DNA of 64,000 nucleotides from an uncultured Flavobacterium sp. (GTDB taxonomy: Bacteria > Bacteroidota > Bacteroidia > Flavobacteriales > Flavobacteriaceae), in the NCBI RefSeq assembly GCF_963422545.1, contig NZ_OY730230.1, positions 1 to 64,000 on the forward strand. The letters are read 5' to 3'. This document shows, in pieces, positions 9,000-17,945 of this stretch. The notes under the pieces are model-generated. The model was given only the letters and a program-made list of their open reading frames with translations, ran no database searches and had not been told where the DNA came from. The translations under genes were made by a program, and so were the position numbers. Within the stretch, counting starts at the first letter, position 1; each line of letters starts with the position of its first letter.

Positions 9000-10373
9000 A
9001 TGATGAAAATAAAAAATAAAATTACTCTGATTTTAGGAGTTGTTTTGGTATCAATTTGTTCCAATGCACAAAATAAAGTTTTCAAAAAAGACGATTTCAA
9101 ACAATGGGCGCAAACCCCGCCAATGGGTTGGAACAGTTGGGATTGTTACGGACCAACGGTTGAAGAACACGAAGTAAAAGCCAATGCCGATTATATGGCA
9201 AAAAACCTAAAGAAATTTGGCTGGGAATATATCGTTGTTGATATTCGATGGTTTGTAGAAAATGACAAAGCAGGAGGTTATAACCAGACAGACCCGCGTT
9301 ATGTAATCGATCAATACGGAAGATATTTGCCGGCTGTAAACCGTTTTCCGTCAGCAAAAGACGGGCAGGGATTCAAACCTTTAGCAGATTATATTCATAA
9401 AAAAGGATTAAAATTCGGAATCCATATTATGCGCGGAATTCCTAAAAAAGCCGTTGAAGACAAATTGCCAATAAAAGGCGCAAACGGAGTTACAGCAGAT
9501 CAAGTTTATAGCACCGCTTTGCAATGTGAATGGTTAAAAGACAATTATACAATTGTTGCAGACAAATCGGGAGCACAGGAATACTACAATTCTATTTTTG
9601 AATTGTATGCACAATGGGGCGTTGATTTTATTAAAATTGACGATTTATCAAGACCGTATCACGAAGGCGAAATCAACTTAATTAGAAGTGCAATTGACAA
9701 ATGCGGACGCAAAATTGTTTTAAGTACTTCGCCCGGAGAAACGCCAATCGAAGCCGCACCGCACGTAACCACACACGCTAATATGTGGCGTATGGTTGAT
9801 GATGTTTGGGACACTTGGCCGCACATAACTCACTTAATGGATGTTGCTCAAAAATGGTATCCGTATATTGCACCGGGAACATGGCCGGATTGTGATATGA
9901 TTCCGCTTGGACGTATTTCAGTAAGAGGAGAAAGAGGCGAAGACAGAATGACTCGTTTAACAAAAGACGAACAATATACATTGATCACGTTTTTCAATAT
10001 CTTCAAATCACCGTTGTTTTTTGGCGGAGATTTACCAAGTAACGATGCTTTTACGTTATCATTATTAACGAACCAAAATGTGGTGAAAATGCATAACGAA
10101 AGCACATCCGTAAAACAACTTTTCCAGAAAGAGGGTAAAATTGCCGTGATTTCAAAAAATGCAAAAGACGGCAGTGTTTATCTGGCATTATTTAATATTT
10201 CAGATACAGCTTTGCAAAATGTTTCGGTAAATCTTTCTGATCTTGGAATTTCGGGAGAAACTGATGTTTTGAATATGTGGACAAACGAAAAATCTAAAAC
10301 AACATCAACAGCAATTTCTGCAAATTTAAAACCGCATAGTTCTGTTTTATATCAATTAAAAAGTAAAAAATAA
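9000..10373 (+). CDS. GH27-family glycoside hydrolase (alpha-galactosidase or beta-L-arabinopyranosidase type)
   Basis: A 457-residue enzyme of clan GH-D. After a signal peptide (ending SNAQ) the barrel opens with the family hallmark PPMGWNSWDCYG (about 41-51). The nucleophile is Asp214 in FIKIDD, and the acid/base is Asp268 in the WRxxxD motif (NMWRMVDD). The C-terminal ~80 residues are the usual beta-sandwich. GH27 covers alpha-galactosidase, alpha-N-acetylgalactosaminidase and beta-L-arabinopyranosidase; the last occurs on arabinogalactan side chains and would fit the neighbours. The start has two adjacent ATG codons; either could be used. The stop overlaps the next gene by one base. Confidence 0.88.
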   Translation: MMKIKNKITLILGVVLVSICSNAQNKVFKKDDFKQWAQTPPMGWNSWDCYGPTVEEHEVKANADYMAKNLKKFGWEYIVVDIRWFVENDKAGGYNQTDPRYVIDQYGRYLPAVNRFPSAKDGQGFKPLADYIHKKGLKFGIHIMRGIPKKAVEDKLPIKGANGVTADQVYSTALQCEWLKDNYTIVADKSGAQEYYNSIFELYAQWGVDFIKIDDLSRPYHEGEINLIRSAIDKCGRKIVLSTSPGETPIEAAPHVTTHANMWRMVDDVWDTWPHITHLMDVAQKWYPYIAPGTWPDCDMIPLGRISVRGERGEDRMTRLTKDEQYTLITFFNIFKSPLFFGGDLPSNDAFTLSLLTNQNVVKMHNESTSVKQLFQKEGKIAVISKNAKDGSVYLALFNISDTALQNVSVNLSDLGISGETDVLNMWTNEKSKTTSTAISANLKPHSSVLYQLKSKK

Positions 10374-12304
10374 TGAAGAAAATGCATTTTAGTCTTGTAT
10401 TATTTTTATCGATTTTTAATTTTTTACAAGCCCAGAATATCAAAGGAATTCCGCCTGTAATTGCAGAAAAAGATTTAACAGCCTATTTGTTTGTGTACTT
10501 TACTGGAAATTCTGTTGAAGAAGAAGCCGTTCGTTTTGCAGTAAGTGCCGATGGTTATCATTATTATCACCTCAACGATAATAAACCAGTTTTAGACAGT
10601 AAAACAATCAGTTCAACCGGAGGAGTTCGCGATCCGCATATTTTAAGAGGCAACGACGGAAAGACCTTTTATATGGTTTTGACCGATATGACTTCTTCAA
10701 AAGGCTGGGACAGTAATCGTGCGATGGTTTTGCTAAAAAGTACAGATTTAGTAAACTGGAAAAGCAGCGTCGTAAATATTCAAACGGCTTTTTCAAGAAA
10801 CGAAAACTTAAAACGAGTTTGGGCTCCGCAGACTATTTATGATGCTAAAGCCGGAAAATATTTAATCTATTTCAGTCTGCAATATGCCGGAGGGCCAGAT
10901 AAAATTTATTATGCTTATGCGAATAAAGATTTCACAGCTCTGGAAAGCGCGCCAAAATTATTATTTGTTCCGAAATCTGAAAAAGCCTACATTGACGGCG
11001 ATATAATTGAAAAAGACGGAGTTTATCATCTTTTCTATAAAACCGAAACTGAAACAGCAGGAATAAAAGTTGCTACAACTACTGATTTAACTTCGGGGAA
11101 ATGGACTGAAAATGATAATTATTTACAGCAGACAAAAGACGGAGTTGAAGGTTCAAGTGTTTTCAAACTAAACAATTCAGACGAATATATCCTGATGTAT
11201 GATGTTTATACAAAAGGAAAATATCAGTTTACTAAAACCAAAGATTTAGAGAAATTTACCGTAATCGATAATGATATTTCGATGGATTTTAATCCGCGTC
11301 ATGGAACGATTTTACCCATTACCCGCTCTGAATTAAAAAGAATCACAGACAAATGGGGAATGCCTGCAAATTACCCAAAAGTAAACAATAACCCGGTTTT
11401 AGAAGGTTATTACGCTGATCCGGAAATTCTGTATTCCAACAAAACAAAAAAATATTATATCTACCCAACAAGTGACGGTTTTGACGGTTGGTCTGGAAAT
11501 TACTTCAAGACCTTTTCTTCAGATAATTTAAAAGACTGGAAAGACGAAGGAATCATTCTTGATCTTAGAAAAGATGTAAGCTGGGCAAATCGCAATGCGT
11601 GGGCACCTTGTATTGTTGAGAAAAAGATAAAAGGAAAATACCAGTATTTTTATTATTTCACAGCAGCACAAAAAATAGGTGTGGCAGTTTCTGATAATCC
11701 TGCAGGGCCTTTTAAAGACATCGGAAAAGCATTAGTAAGCGCAAAACCTAAAGGCGTAAAAGACGGTCAGGAAATTGATCCGGATGTTTTTACAGATCCG
11801 ATAAGCGGAAAAAGCTATTTATACTGGGGCAATATGTACATGGCTGTAGCCGAATTAAATCCCGACATGGTTTCGATAAAAACGGAAACAACAAAAGTAA
11901 TTACGGTTGATGACACGTTTCGTGAGGGAACTTATGCAATTTACAGAAATGGAACTTATTATTTTATGTGGAGTGAAGACGACACCAGAAGTCCGAATTA
12001 TAAAGTAAGATACGGAACTTCAAAATCACCTTTAGGACCAATTGAAATTCCGAAAAATAATATTGTGATTCAGGGAAAACCAGATGTTGGAATTTACGCA
12101 ACGGGACATAATTCAGTTTTGCAAATTCCAAATAAAGACGAATGGTATCTCGTTTATCATCGATTTCCGTATCCAACTGGAATTAAAATGGGAGATGCGG
12201 CAGGATTTCATCGTGAAGTCTGTATCGATAAATTAGAGTTTAATCCAGACGGAACGATAAAAGAAGTAATCCCAACACATTCTGGAATAGACGCAATTAA
12301 GTAA
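10373..12304 (+). CDS. tandem GH43-like two-propeller glycoside hydrolase
   Basis: A 643-residue protein with a signal peptide (ending LQAQ) and two five-bladed propellers. The first (about 30-325) has the base-type Asp87 in GGVRDPHIL. The second (about 345-640) has Asp349 in YYADPEIL, Asp469 in EIDPDVF and Glu518 in FREGTYAIY, the complete GH43 triad. The end of the GH27 gene overlaps its start by one base (translational coupling). GH43 activities include alpha-L-arabinofuranosidase, beta-xylosidase and exo-beta-1,3-galactanase; a side-chain arabinose role or galactanase role would suit this operon. Whether the first propeller is catalytic or a binding module is open. Confidence 0.85.
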   Translation: MKKMHFSLVLFLSIFNFLQAQNIKGIPPVIAEKDLTAYLFVYFTGNSVEEEAVRFAVSADGYHYYHLNDNKPVLDSKTISSTGGVRDPHILRGNDGKTFYMVLTDMTSSKGWDSNRAMVLLKSTDLVNWKSSVVNIQTAFSRNENLKRVWAPQTIYDAKAGKYLIYFSLQYAGGPDKIYYAYANKDFTALESAPKLLFVPKSEKAYIDGDIIEKDGVYHLFYKTETETAGIKVATTTDLTSGKWTENDNYLQQTKDGVEGSSVFKLNNSDEYILMYDVYTKGKYQFTKTKDLEKFTVIDNDISMDFNPRHGTILPITRSELKRITDKWGMPANYPKVNNNPVLEGYYADPEILYSNKTKKYYIYPTSDGFDGWSGNYFKTFSSDNLKDWKDEGIILDLRKDVSWANRNAWAPCIVEKKIKGKYQYFYYFTAAQKIGVAVSDNPAGPFKDIGKALVSAKPKGVKDGQEIDPDVFTDPISGKSYLYWGNMYMAVAELNPDMVSIKTETTKVITVDDTFREGTYAIYRNGTYYFMWSEDDTRSPNYKVRYGTSKSPLGPIEIPKNNIVIQGKPDVGIYATGHNSVLQIPNKDEWYLVYHRFPYPTGIKMGDAAGFHREVCIDKLEFNPDGTIKEVIPTHSGIDAIK

Positions 12305-12357
12305 TCAAGAGTTGAAAGTCTACAATTTGTGCCTAATGGCACATTTCAACTCTTGAT
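12304..12357. repeat. inverted repeat after the GH43 gene
   Basis: Outer arms ATCAAGAGTTGAAA and TTTCAACTCTTGAT enclose an inner hairpin TTGTGCC-TAAT-GGCACA. It starts at the GH43 stop codon. With the following hairpin it probably ends the first PUL operon. Confidence 0.7.
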
Positions 12358-12377
12358 TCGCTTTACTTTAATAAATA

Positions 12378-12409
12378 AAAAAAGCGAGGTCATAAACCTC
12401 GCTTTTTTA
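12378..12409. terminator. bidirectional rho-independent terminator
   Basis: Stem GCGAGGT / ACCTCGC with loop CATAA, preceded by an A run and followed by TTTTTT. It sits between the + strand GH43 gene and the - strand YegP-like gene, so it can serve both converging transcripts. Confidence 0.85.
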
Positions 12410-12433
12410 TAAAATATCTGATGTTAAATACAT

Positions 12434-12766
12434 TTATGCTGTTTGATCATCTGTAGTACCTGATGGTGCATTTGTTTTTACTGATTCAATCCCGTTTTCT
12501 CTTGCAGCCGTACTTTCATACATTTCGCTTGATCCAATAATTTGACCATTAGTAGCTTTCAAATTAAAATACGGTTTTCCATTGCTGGATTCTTTTCTGT
12601 CAAATCGATTATCATCTTGTGAGTTTGTTTTCACAGATTCGATACCGTTAAGACAGGCAGCTTTTGTTGTGTAGCCTTCACTTGTTAAAATTGTCTGACC
12701 ATTACCTGCTTTTAAATTAAATTGAAATTCGCCGTTAGTTCTTTTAGTAATTACAAATTTTCCCAT
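12434..12766 (-). CDS. YegP-family protein with two DUF1508 repeats
   Basis: A 110-residue soluble protein made of two tandem DUF1508 units (about 1-50 and 52-103). Each has a FxFNLKAxNGQxI core and ends in an NGIESVKTN motif, the pattern of YegP. There is no signal peptide or membrane segment. The family is small, widely found and of unknown biochemical function. It is a single gene transcribed alone, converging on the PUL through a shared terminator. A low-complexity acidic tail (GTTDDQTA) ends the protein. Confidence 0.9.
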   Translation of the reverse strand: MGKFVITKRTNGEFQFNLKAGNGQTILTSEGYTTKAACLNGIESVKTNSQDDNRFDRKESSNGKPYFNLKATNGQIIGSSEMYESTAARENGIESVKTNAPSGTTDDQTA

Positions 12767-12990
12767 ATAGTTTTTTATTTAAGTTAGGCATTAAATTATT
12801 TTGCTATTTATAAAAATACAAAACTTCATCATATAAATCATATTTCAGCAAAAATAAAATTGAACAAGTATTAGAATGCAATAAATTTAGTTTTAGAGAG
12901 TTCTTAAATACAATCTCTTAGTTCTATTCTTATTATTTTATTTTCTAATTTAATTCAGTAAAAAACTTAAAACAATATGCGAATATTCTG

Positions 12991-12998
12991 TATTTTTG
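12991..12998 (+). promoter_or_regulatory. putative -7 box of the NlpE-like gene
   Basis: TATTTTTG matches the Bacteroidetes -7 consensus TAnnTTTG and lies 22 bases before the ATG at 13021. No clear TTG was found at the expected -33 distance, so this is tentative. The rest of the 254-base gap to the YegP-like gene shows no other feature. Confidence 0.4.
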
Positions 12999-13020
12999 GT
13001 TTGTTTAAAAAAATGTAATT

Positions 13021-13521
13021 ATGAAAAAATTAGTGCTAATGTTTGCTATTTCAGGCCTGTTAATGTCTTGTAATAAGAAAATCGAAAATACAGCTGGTAT
13101 TTCTACAGATACAACTTCGACAATAATTGATGAGACAGAAAATGTAATTCCGAAAAGTGATAACTTAGGCCAAGTAGCAATATACGAAGGGGTTTTGCCT
13201 TGCGCAGATTGCAGCGGAATCAAGACCGTATTGAAAATTTATTTTGGAGATGGTACTATGGAAAGTCATAAATTTGAATTATCAAGTACTTATCAAGGAA
13301 AAGGTCCGGGAAATGAGTTTGTACAAAAAGGTAATTATAACACAGAAAGAGGATTAGAAAAAGATCCTGACGGAACGATTTATGTTCTTAATTACGACAA
13401 ACCAGAAGGAGAACAACTATTTTATGGTTACACTGCAGCAACTCCCGATAAGATCTTTTTACTGGACAATAAACGTCAAATAATCAAATCAAAACTAAAT
13501 TATTCACTAACAAAGAAATAG
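13021..13521 (+). CDS. NlpE N-terminal-domain lipoprotein
   Basis: A 166-residue lipoprotein with the lipid cysteine at residue 17 (LLMSCNKK), followed by a Ser/Thr/Asp-rich linker (20-48) and an NlpE-N-like domain carrying the YEGVLPCADCSGI motif with a CxxC pair (Cys61, Cys64). In E. coli NlpE is a copper/surface sensor in the envelope stress response, but the Bacteroidetes relatives are mostly uncharacterised and only the N-terminal domain is shared. It stands alone on the + strand. Its TAG stop is directly followed by a tandem ATAATTAG repeat. Confidence 0.85.
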   Translation: MKKLVLMFAISGLLMSCNKKIENTAGISTDTTSTIIDETENVIPKSDNLGQVAIYEGVLPCADCSGIKTVLKIYFGDGTMESHKFELSSTYQGKGPGNEFVQKGNYNTERGLEKDPDGTIYVLNYDKPEGEQLFYGYTAATPDKIFLLDNKRQIIKSKLNYSLTKK

Positions 13522-13712
13522 ATAATTAGATAATTAGATAATGTGTCAATTAGATAATGTGTCAATGAGATAATGTTTGAATTTTAAATATCTAAATAAG
13601 ATTTAGATGTAATTTGAGACTTTAATTTATCAGCATAAAAGGAAAGGCTTTCAAAAATTGAAAGCCTTTCCTTTTATTAAATTATCTCATTATCTAATTG
13701 ACACATTATCTA
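13521..13712. repeat. ATTATCTAATT inverted repeat enclosing a terminator hairpin
   Basis: Between two converging genes lie repeated GATAATTAGATAATG units (13521-13575) and their inverted counterpart ATTATCTAATTGACACATT (13681-13712). They enclose a strong stem, AAAGGAAAGGCTTTCAA / TTGAAAGCCTTTCCTTTT (about 13638-13676), that can terminate both genes. The stop codon of the serine hydrolase gene lies inside the right arm. A relative of the repeat occurs at about 45960-46027. Confidence 0.75.
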
Positions 13713-15119
13713 ATTAAGTTGTTTTTTAGCATTAAATGAAGGCAGAATATACTTTTGAATGATTTCGTCACTAGGCGATTGTAAATTAAAATTTCCTCCA
13801 GTAATAACGGTGATCATGTTTTGGTCTTCCCAAATATAAATTTTCTGTCCGCCGTTTCCTTGCGCTGCTTTTCCGTAATATTTCACGCCGTCTACATTCA
13901 AAAATTTAAGCCACCATAAATACCCATAATTCACACCTTGAACCACAGAATGTTTACTGAGCGATTGTTCGATCCAATTTTTAGAAACAACTTGTTTACC
14001 ATTCCAGATCCCTTTATTAAGATAAAGCAAACCAAATTTTGCCATATCGCGAGAGTTTAAATAAACCTGACAAAAGGTTTCGGCACTTGAAGCATCAGGT
14101 TTAAAATTCCATTTAAAATTTTTAATTCCAAGATCTTTAAAAAGAGTTTGTTTAGCAAATTCAGGTAAAGGCATTTTTGTGGCTCTTTCGATAATTTTCC
14201 CCATTGTTATAGGATTTCCGGAGCAATACATTCCTTTTCCGCCGGGAACATCAATCATTGGCAAATCAAGTGTAAATTGAATCCAGTCATCAGAATAATT
14301 CATTGTAGTTTCATTTCCTTCTGATTTTGGATTGCTTACATCACAATCAAGTCCGCTTTGATTGGTTAAGAGATTTTCAATTGTAATTTGCTTTTTGTCA
14401 TCTGTAAGATTTTTAAAAGTATAATCAGGAAAATAGGAGAGAGCCGTTTCGCTTTTATCTTTAATATATCCTTTATCAATTGCAATTCCGGTAAGAGCCG
14501 ACACAAAACTTTTTGTGGCAGAACGAAGCTCATGCAACTTGGCTTTATTATATTCATAAAAGTATTCTTCAAAAACTAATTTCCCATCCTTAATAATCAA
14601 AACACTGTGAACATTAGGATAAGTGCCGTCGACTATTTTCTGCATCATTTCGTTTAATAATGCCTTATCCAAACGTGTATCATCAAGAGAACCCGTTACC
14701 AGACCATCCAAGTCTTTTTTTGGCTGTTGGTAGACATATTTAAATTCTTTGGGATTTAATCTCGGATACCACATTTCTTTCGGAAAACTGACTTTTTTGT
14801 TTATCAGTTTAAAAGTTTTTCCATCAGAAGAATAACCATTAATAATCGAAGATTGATCTCTTAAAAATGTCACTTTTTCTTGAGACATATTCAGAAAAAC
14901 ATCTTTTTCAGAAGGTTTTAAGGCATATTTACTTTCGTTGATAATCGCATACAAAATCGTATCTTTTGGTGAAGCGGCGATTTGCAATGTCGTATTATTT
15001 TGATATTCATAAATGCCTTCATACTCTTTTAATTGTTCGTAGGTAATTTTAAGCTTTTGTTGTGAATATCCGGAATAGAGAGACAACAAAAACAGCAACA
15101 GTAAATAGATCTTTTTCAT
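13710..15119 (-). CDS. serine hydrolase of the beta-lactamase / penicillin-binding class C fold
   Basis: A 469-residue exported protein. After a signal peptide (ending YSGYSQ) there is a ~130-residue N-terminal region without a family I can name, then a PF00144-type domain. The catalytic SxxK is Ser200-Ala-Thr-Lys203 (LRSATKSF), and the C-terminal part has a GQGNGG-like stretch (AAQGNGGQKIY) at the position of the KTG-type strand. Such enzymes are often esterases or D-amino peptidases rather than true beta-lactamases. It is transcribed alone; its stop lies in a repeat arm. Its link to the PULs is unclear. Confidence 0.85.
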   Translation of the reverse strand: MKKIYLLLLFLLSLYSGYSQQKLKITYEQLKEYEGIYEYQNNTTLQIAASPKDTILYAIINESKYALKPSEKDVFLNMSQEKVTFLRDQSSIINGYSSDGKTFKLINKKVSFPKEMWYPRLNPKEFKYVYQQPKKDLDGLVTGSLDDTRLDKALLNEMMQKIVDGTYPNVHSVLIIKDGKLVFEEYFYEYNKAKLHELRSATKSFVSALTGIAIDKGYIKDKSETALSYFPDYTFKNLTDDKKQITIENLLTNQSGLDCDVSNPKSEGNETTMNYSDDWIQFTLDLPMIDVPGGKGMYCSGNPITMGKIIERATKMPLPEFAKQTLFKDLGIKNFKWNFKPDASSAETFCQVYLNSRDMAKFGLLYLNKGIWNGKQVVSKNWIEQSLSKHSVVQGVNYGYLWWLKFLNVDGVKYYGKAAQGNGGQKIYIWEDQNMITVITGGNFNLQSPSDEIIQKYILPSFNAKKQLN

Positions 15120-15185
15120 TCTTTTGGTTTTTTAAGGTTAGTTGCTGGTTATGAAATAATTGACCTGACAAAAGATATAAAAAAA

Positions 15186-15224
15186 AGAGACACTTAATTA
15201 AAAAATAAGTGCCTCTTTCTATAT
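15186..15224. terminator. hairpin terminator downstream of the DUF2911 gene
   Basis: Stem AGAGRCACTTA-like arms (AGAGACACTTA and TAAGTGCCTCT) flanked by A and T runs, between the DUF2911 stop and the serine hydrolase start. It would end the upstream - strand transcript. A direct repeat of ATTGTAAACAATTACTTA follows at about 15233-15270 and overlaps the DUF2911 stop. Confidence 0.7.
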
Positions 15225-15262
15225 ATGTTTTTAATTGTAAACAATTACTTAATTGTAAACAA

Positions 15263-15823
15263 TTACTTAATTGTAATTGGAACCTCAACAGTTGTTTTGT
15301 CCCAGCCAATTACCAGATTTGCTACAGAACCCTGAGAGGTAAAAGCAATTGATAAAGCTTCGATTGGAGTAGAAACCGTTTTAACCGGAACAGATACTTT
15401 AGCAATATTTTTGCTTTCATCATAAGCATAAGCACCCCACATATCAACATCTTTGTTGATGATAATAGTCCATTTGTCTTTTTCAGGAATAGCAAATAAG
15501 CTATAAGAACCAGCAGGAATGTTTGTACCTCCAATGGTAACTGCTTTGTAGAATTTGATTTCGGTATTTTCGTTTGCACCAACGCGCCAAATTTCTCCGT
15601 ACTTAAGTAAATCTCCAAAAATTGTACGCCCTTTAACCGAAGGTCTTGAATAAATAACCTTAATAAGCGGAGAAGGATTATCCGTTTTTTTGAATTTTAC
15701 AGCCTTATTTGGGAAATAAGAAATATCAAGCGGACTAGCATCCAGTGGAGCAAATTTTACCTCTTGAGCATTAACCGAAAAAGCAGTCAATAAGATAATT
15801 ATCAGTAAATTAAAATTTTTCAT
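15263..15823 (-). CDS. DUF2911-family exported protein
   Basis: Starting at the ATG at 15823 the protein is 186 residues, with a clean signal peptide (MKNFNLLIIILL to SVNAQ). An upstream in-frame ATG at 15916 would add 31 residues unlike a signal peptide and overlap the GH2 gene, so I reject it. The body has the DUF2911 pattern: YSRPSVKGRTIFG, GEIWRVGANENTEI, PAGSYSLFAIP and WTIIIN. The family is common in Bacteroidetes and of unknown function. It lies after the GH2 gene on the same strand and may be read from the same transcript. Confidence 0.88.
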   Translation of the reverse strand: MKNFNLLIIILLTAFSVNAQEVKFAPLDASPLDISYFPNKAVKFKKTDNPSPLIKVIYSRPSVKGRTIFGDLLKYGEIWRVGANENTEIKFYKAVTIGGTNIPAGSYSLFAIPEKDKWTIIINKDVDMWGAYAYDESKNIAKVSVPVKTVSTPIEALSIAFTSQGSVANLVIGWDKTTVEVPITIK

Positions 15824-15888
15824 AGTTGTAATGATTTTTAATAGTTTACACAAAGTAAGAGAATCCTGATCAGAAATCATACAAATTA

Positions 15889-17706
15889 TTATTCTTTTTT
15901 CTTCTTTGCATACCAATCCTGCATGATATAAAACGCTTTCTTTTTTTGACCATCATTTGAGATCAGTCCTTTTCTGTTATATTCGTCCTGAATTCCCGGA
16001 AGAAGTCTTCTCGGAGATCTGAAATCTACTAGGATCCAAGGGCTTAAACCACTAAGATGTGGTATCTTTTCTATCATCTTCAAGTTCTGAATGTATAAGT
16101 ATTCCTGAAATTCTTCTGTCCAGCGCTCGTTTTTTTCTCCATGTAATCCTGCTTTTGCGTCTCCTCCAAATTCTGAAACAATAATCGGTTTGTTATATTT
16201 TGTTTTCCAGAAGATTTTTTCAGCATCTTCAAGATTTCCGCCGTACCAGCCTAAATATTGGTTAAACGAAATAATATCCAAATAATCACCAATCGCGTCG
16301 TTTATAGTTCCAAATCCGGCGCTGTCACTTTGTGTCAATAAAGCCGCACTGATTAATCTTGTATTGTCTAAAGATTTGGTATGATCGACTAAATTTTTGA
16401 TGAAAGCATTTCTGGCATCAGATATCGGAGTTTCATTTGCCATTGACCAGATAATAATACAAGCCCTGTTTTTATCTCTTGTAATTGTTGCTGTCAATTG
16501 ATCTTCGGCATTTTTATAAGTAGCTTCTCTGTTAAATTCAATAGTCCAGTACACCGGAATTTCTTCCCAAACCATTAATCCCATTTTATCAGCCGTTCTG
16601 ATAATGTTTTCGTTATGCGGATAATGTGCCAGGCGAACATAATTACAACCCAATTCTTTTGCCCAGTTTAGCAAACGTAAAGCATCTTCTTCAGAATTTG
16701 CACGTCCGCCTTTTGCGTTTTCTTCGTGAATAGAAATTCCTCTTAAAAAGATTTGTTTTCCATTCAGTAAAATTTTGTCTTCCTGCGTTTCAATAGTTCT
16801 GAAACCGATATTATCTTTTAATTTTCCTCCATTAAAATCTATAGTTACATCATACAGTTTTGGATTTTCAGGAGACCAATAGGAGATTTTTTTCGCCGGA
16901 ATTTCAAAATTTACAATTCCGTCAGTACCGATTTTTCCTGTGTAATTAATTTTTAATTCAGGAATGCTAATCGTTACCGCATTCAATGCAGAATTAGCAT
17001 TATTGATTTTAACAAACCCCGAAATTAACTCCGAATTTCCCTTTTTAAGCTGAATATTGTAATCTTCAATAAAAGATTCATTCTCTTCAATTAAAGTCAC
17101 ATCGCGCGTAATTCCTCCATAATTCCACCAATCCGTGTTAATGGTCGGAACATCTTCTTTATGACGCGTATTATCCACTTTAATAACCAAATAATTGTCT
17201 TTTGGTTTTACAATAGACGTAATTTCATAATTAAAGGGCGTAAAACCACCTTCGTGAGTTCCTAGTTTTTTTCCGTTCAAGTAAACATCAGCTTTGTAAT
17301 TGATTGCTCCCAAATAAACAAAAAGACGTTTTTTAGCTTTCAAATCATAATCAAAAGATTTTTTGAACCAAACGTTTCCTTCGTAATATTTAAGCTCCGG
17401 AACCTGCGAAGTCCAATCCCCCGGAATATTTATTTTTGGAGATTTATCAAAATCATATTCAACTAATTCCTGTTTGTTTACCGCATGATAATTATTAAAA
17501 TACGCTGCATTTGATGGTTTCGCTTGTTTGTCGTATTCATCATGATGAAAACTGTAAAATCCTGTTTCGTAAGGATCAACTATGTAATTCCAAACGCCGT
17601 TTAAAGAAGTTGTATTTCTATTTGGAATGTTGGAGATTAGACTTTGATTTTGCGCAAATCCGAAAAGGGATAAGGTTAGAAATAATGTGGTTATTAGTTT
17701 TTTCAT
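15889..17706 (-). CDS. GH2-family beta-glucuronidase
   Basis: With the ATG at 17706 (signal peptide MKKLITTLFL to FGFAQ) the protein is 605 residues; the longer start at 17745 adds 13 residues before it. The order is sugar-binding domain, Ig-like domain, TIM barrel, and the total length matches E. coli UidA. The acid/base is Glu425 (SMANETP) and the nucleophile Glu512 (IVSEFGGDAKAGLH). The tail pattern RWTEEFQ and the motif YNRKG (Asn577, Lys579) match the N-x-K motif that binds the uronate carboxylate in glucuronidases. It should release glucuronic acid that feeds UxaC. It belongs to the GH88/GH2/GH2 operon behind SusCD. Confidence 0.88.
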   Translation of the reverse strand: MKKLITTLFLTLSLFGFAQNQSLISNIPNRNTTSLNGVWNYIVDPYETGFYSFHHDEYDKQAKPSNAAYFNNYHAVNKQELVEYDFDKSPKINIPGDWTSQVPELKYYEGNVWFKKSFDYDLKAKKRLFVYLGAINYKADVYLNGKKLGTHEGGFTPFNYEITSIVKPKDNYLVIKVDNTRHKEDVPTINTDWWNYGGITRDVTLIEENESFIEDYNIQLKKGNSELISGFVKINNANSALNAVTISIPELKINYTGKIGTDGIVNFEIPAKKISYWSPENPKLYDVTIDFNGGKLKDNIGFRTIETQEDKILLNGKQIFLRGISIHEENAKGGRANSEEDALRLLNWAKELGCNYVRLAHYPHNENIIRTADKMGLMVWEEIPVYWTIEFNREATYKNAEDQLTATITRDKNRACIIIWSMANETPISDARNAFIKNLVDHTKSLDNTRLISAALLTQSDSAGFGTINDAIGDYLDIISFNQYLGWYGGNLEDAEKIFWKTKYNKPIIVSEFGGDAKAGLHGEKNERWTEEFQEYLYIQNLKMIEKIPHLSGLSPWILVDFRSPRRLLPGIQDEYNRKGLISNDGQKKKAFYIMQDWYAKKKKE

Positions 17707-17736
17707 TAGTAAAATTGTATTTGTTTTTATGTTTTT

Positions 17737-17945
17737 CCGCCACAAAGGCGCTAAGACACAGTTTTTTTGACACAGATTAAAAGATTAAAATAATTTTTTT
17801 CACGCAGATTTTGCAGATTTAAGCAGATTTTTTTAATTAAAATTAGTTGTAATAAAGGATCTGCGTATATCTGCTTAAATCTTTTTAAAATCTGCGTGAA
17901 ATCTTAATCTTTGGCAAAAAAATTGTGTCTTAGTGACTTTGCGGC
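17737..17945. repeat. nested inverted repeat between the two GH2 genes
   Basis: Outer arms CCGCCACAAAGGCGCTAAGAC and its partner GTGTCTTAGTGACTTTGCGGC enclose inner arms CACGCAGATTTT (17800) and AAAATCTGCGTGA (about 17888). The left side of the large stem lies in the intercistronic gap. The right end encodes the last five residues (MPQSH) and stop of the upstream GH2. The inner type recurs at 49358-49449 and the outer type at 58321 and 60484. Confidence 0.8.

Noticed and set aside
13521..13575. Tandem GATAATTAG / GATAATGTG units considered as a CRISPR or minisatellite
   Set aside because: Units are 9-15 bases without regular unique spacers, and an inverted counterpart lies 120 bases away; this is an inverted repeat around a terminator.
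13710..15119. Serine hydrolase as an antibiotic-resistance beta-lactamase
   Set aside because: It has the SxxK motif, but a long unrelated N-terminal region and no strong class C signature; esterase- or peptidase-like roles are more common for such proteins.
15824..15916. Longer start for the DUF2911 protein
   Set aside because: The extra 31 residues hide the signal peptide, which starts at the ATG at 15823, and would overlap the neighbouring GH2 gene.
17707..17745. Longer start for the beta-glucuronidase
   Set aside because: The ATG at 17706 directly begins a standard signal peptide; the extension adds a charged stretch and enters the repeat.
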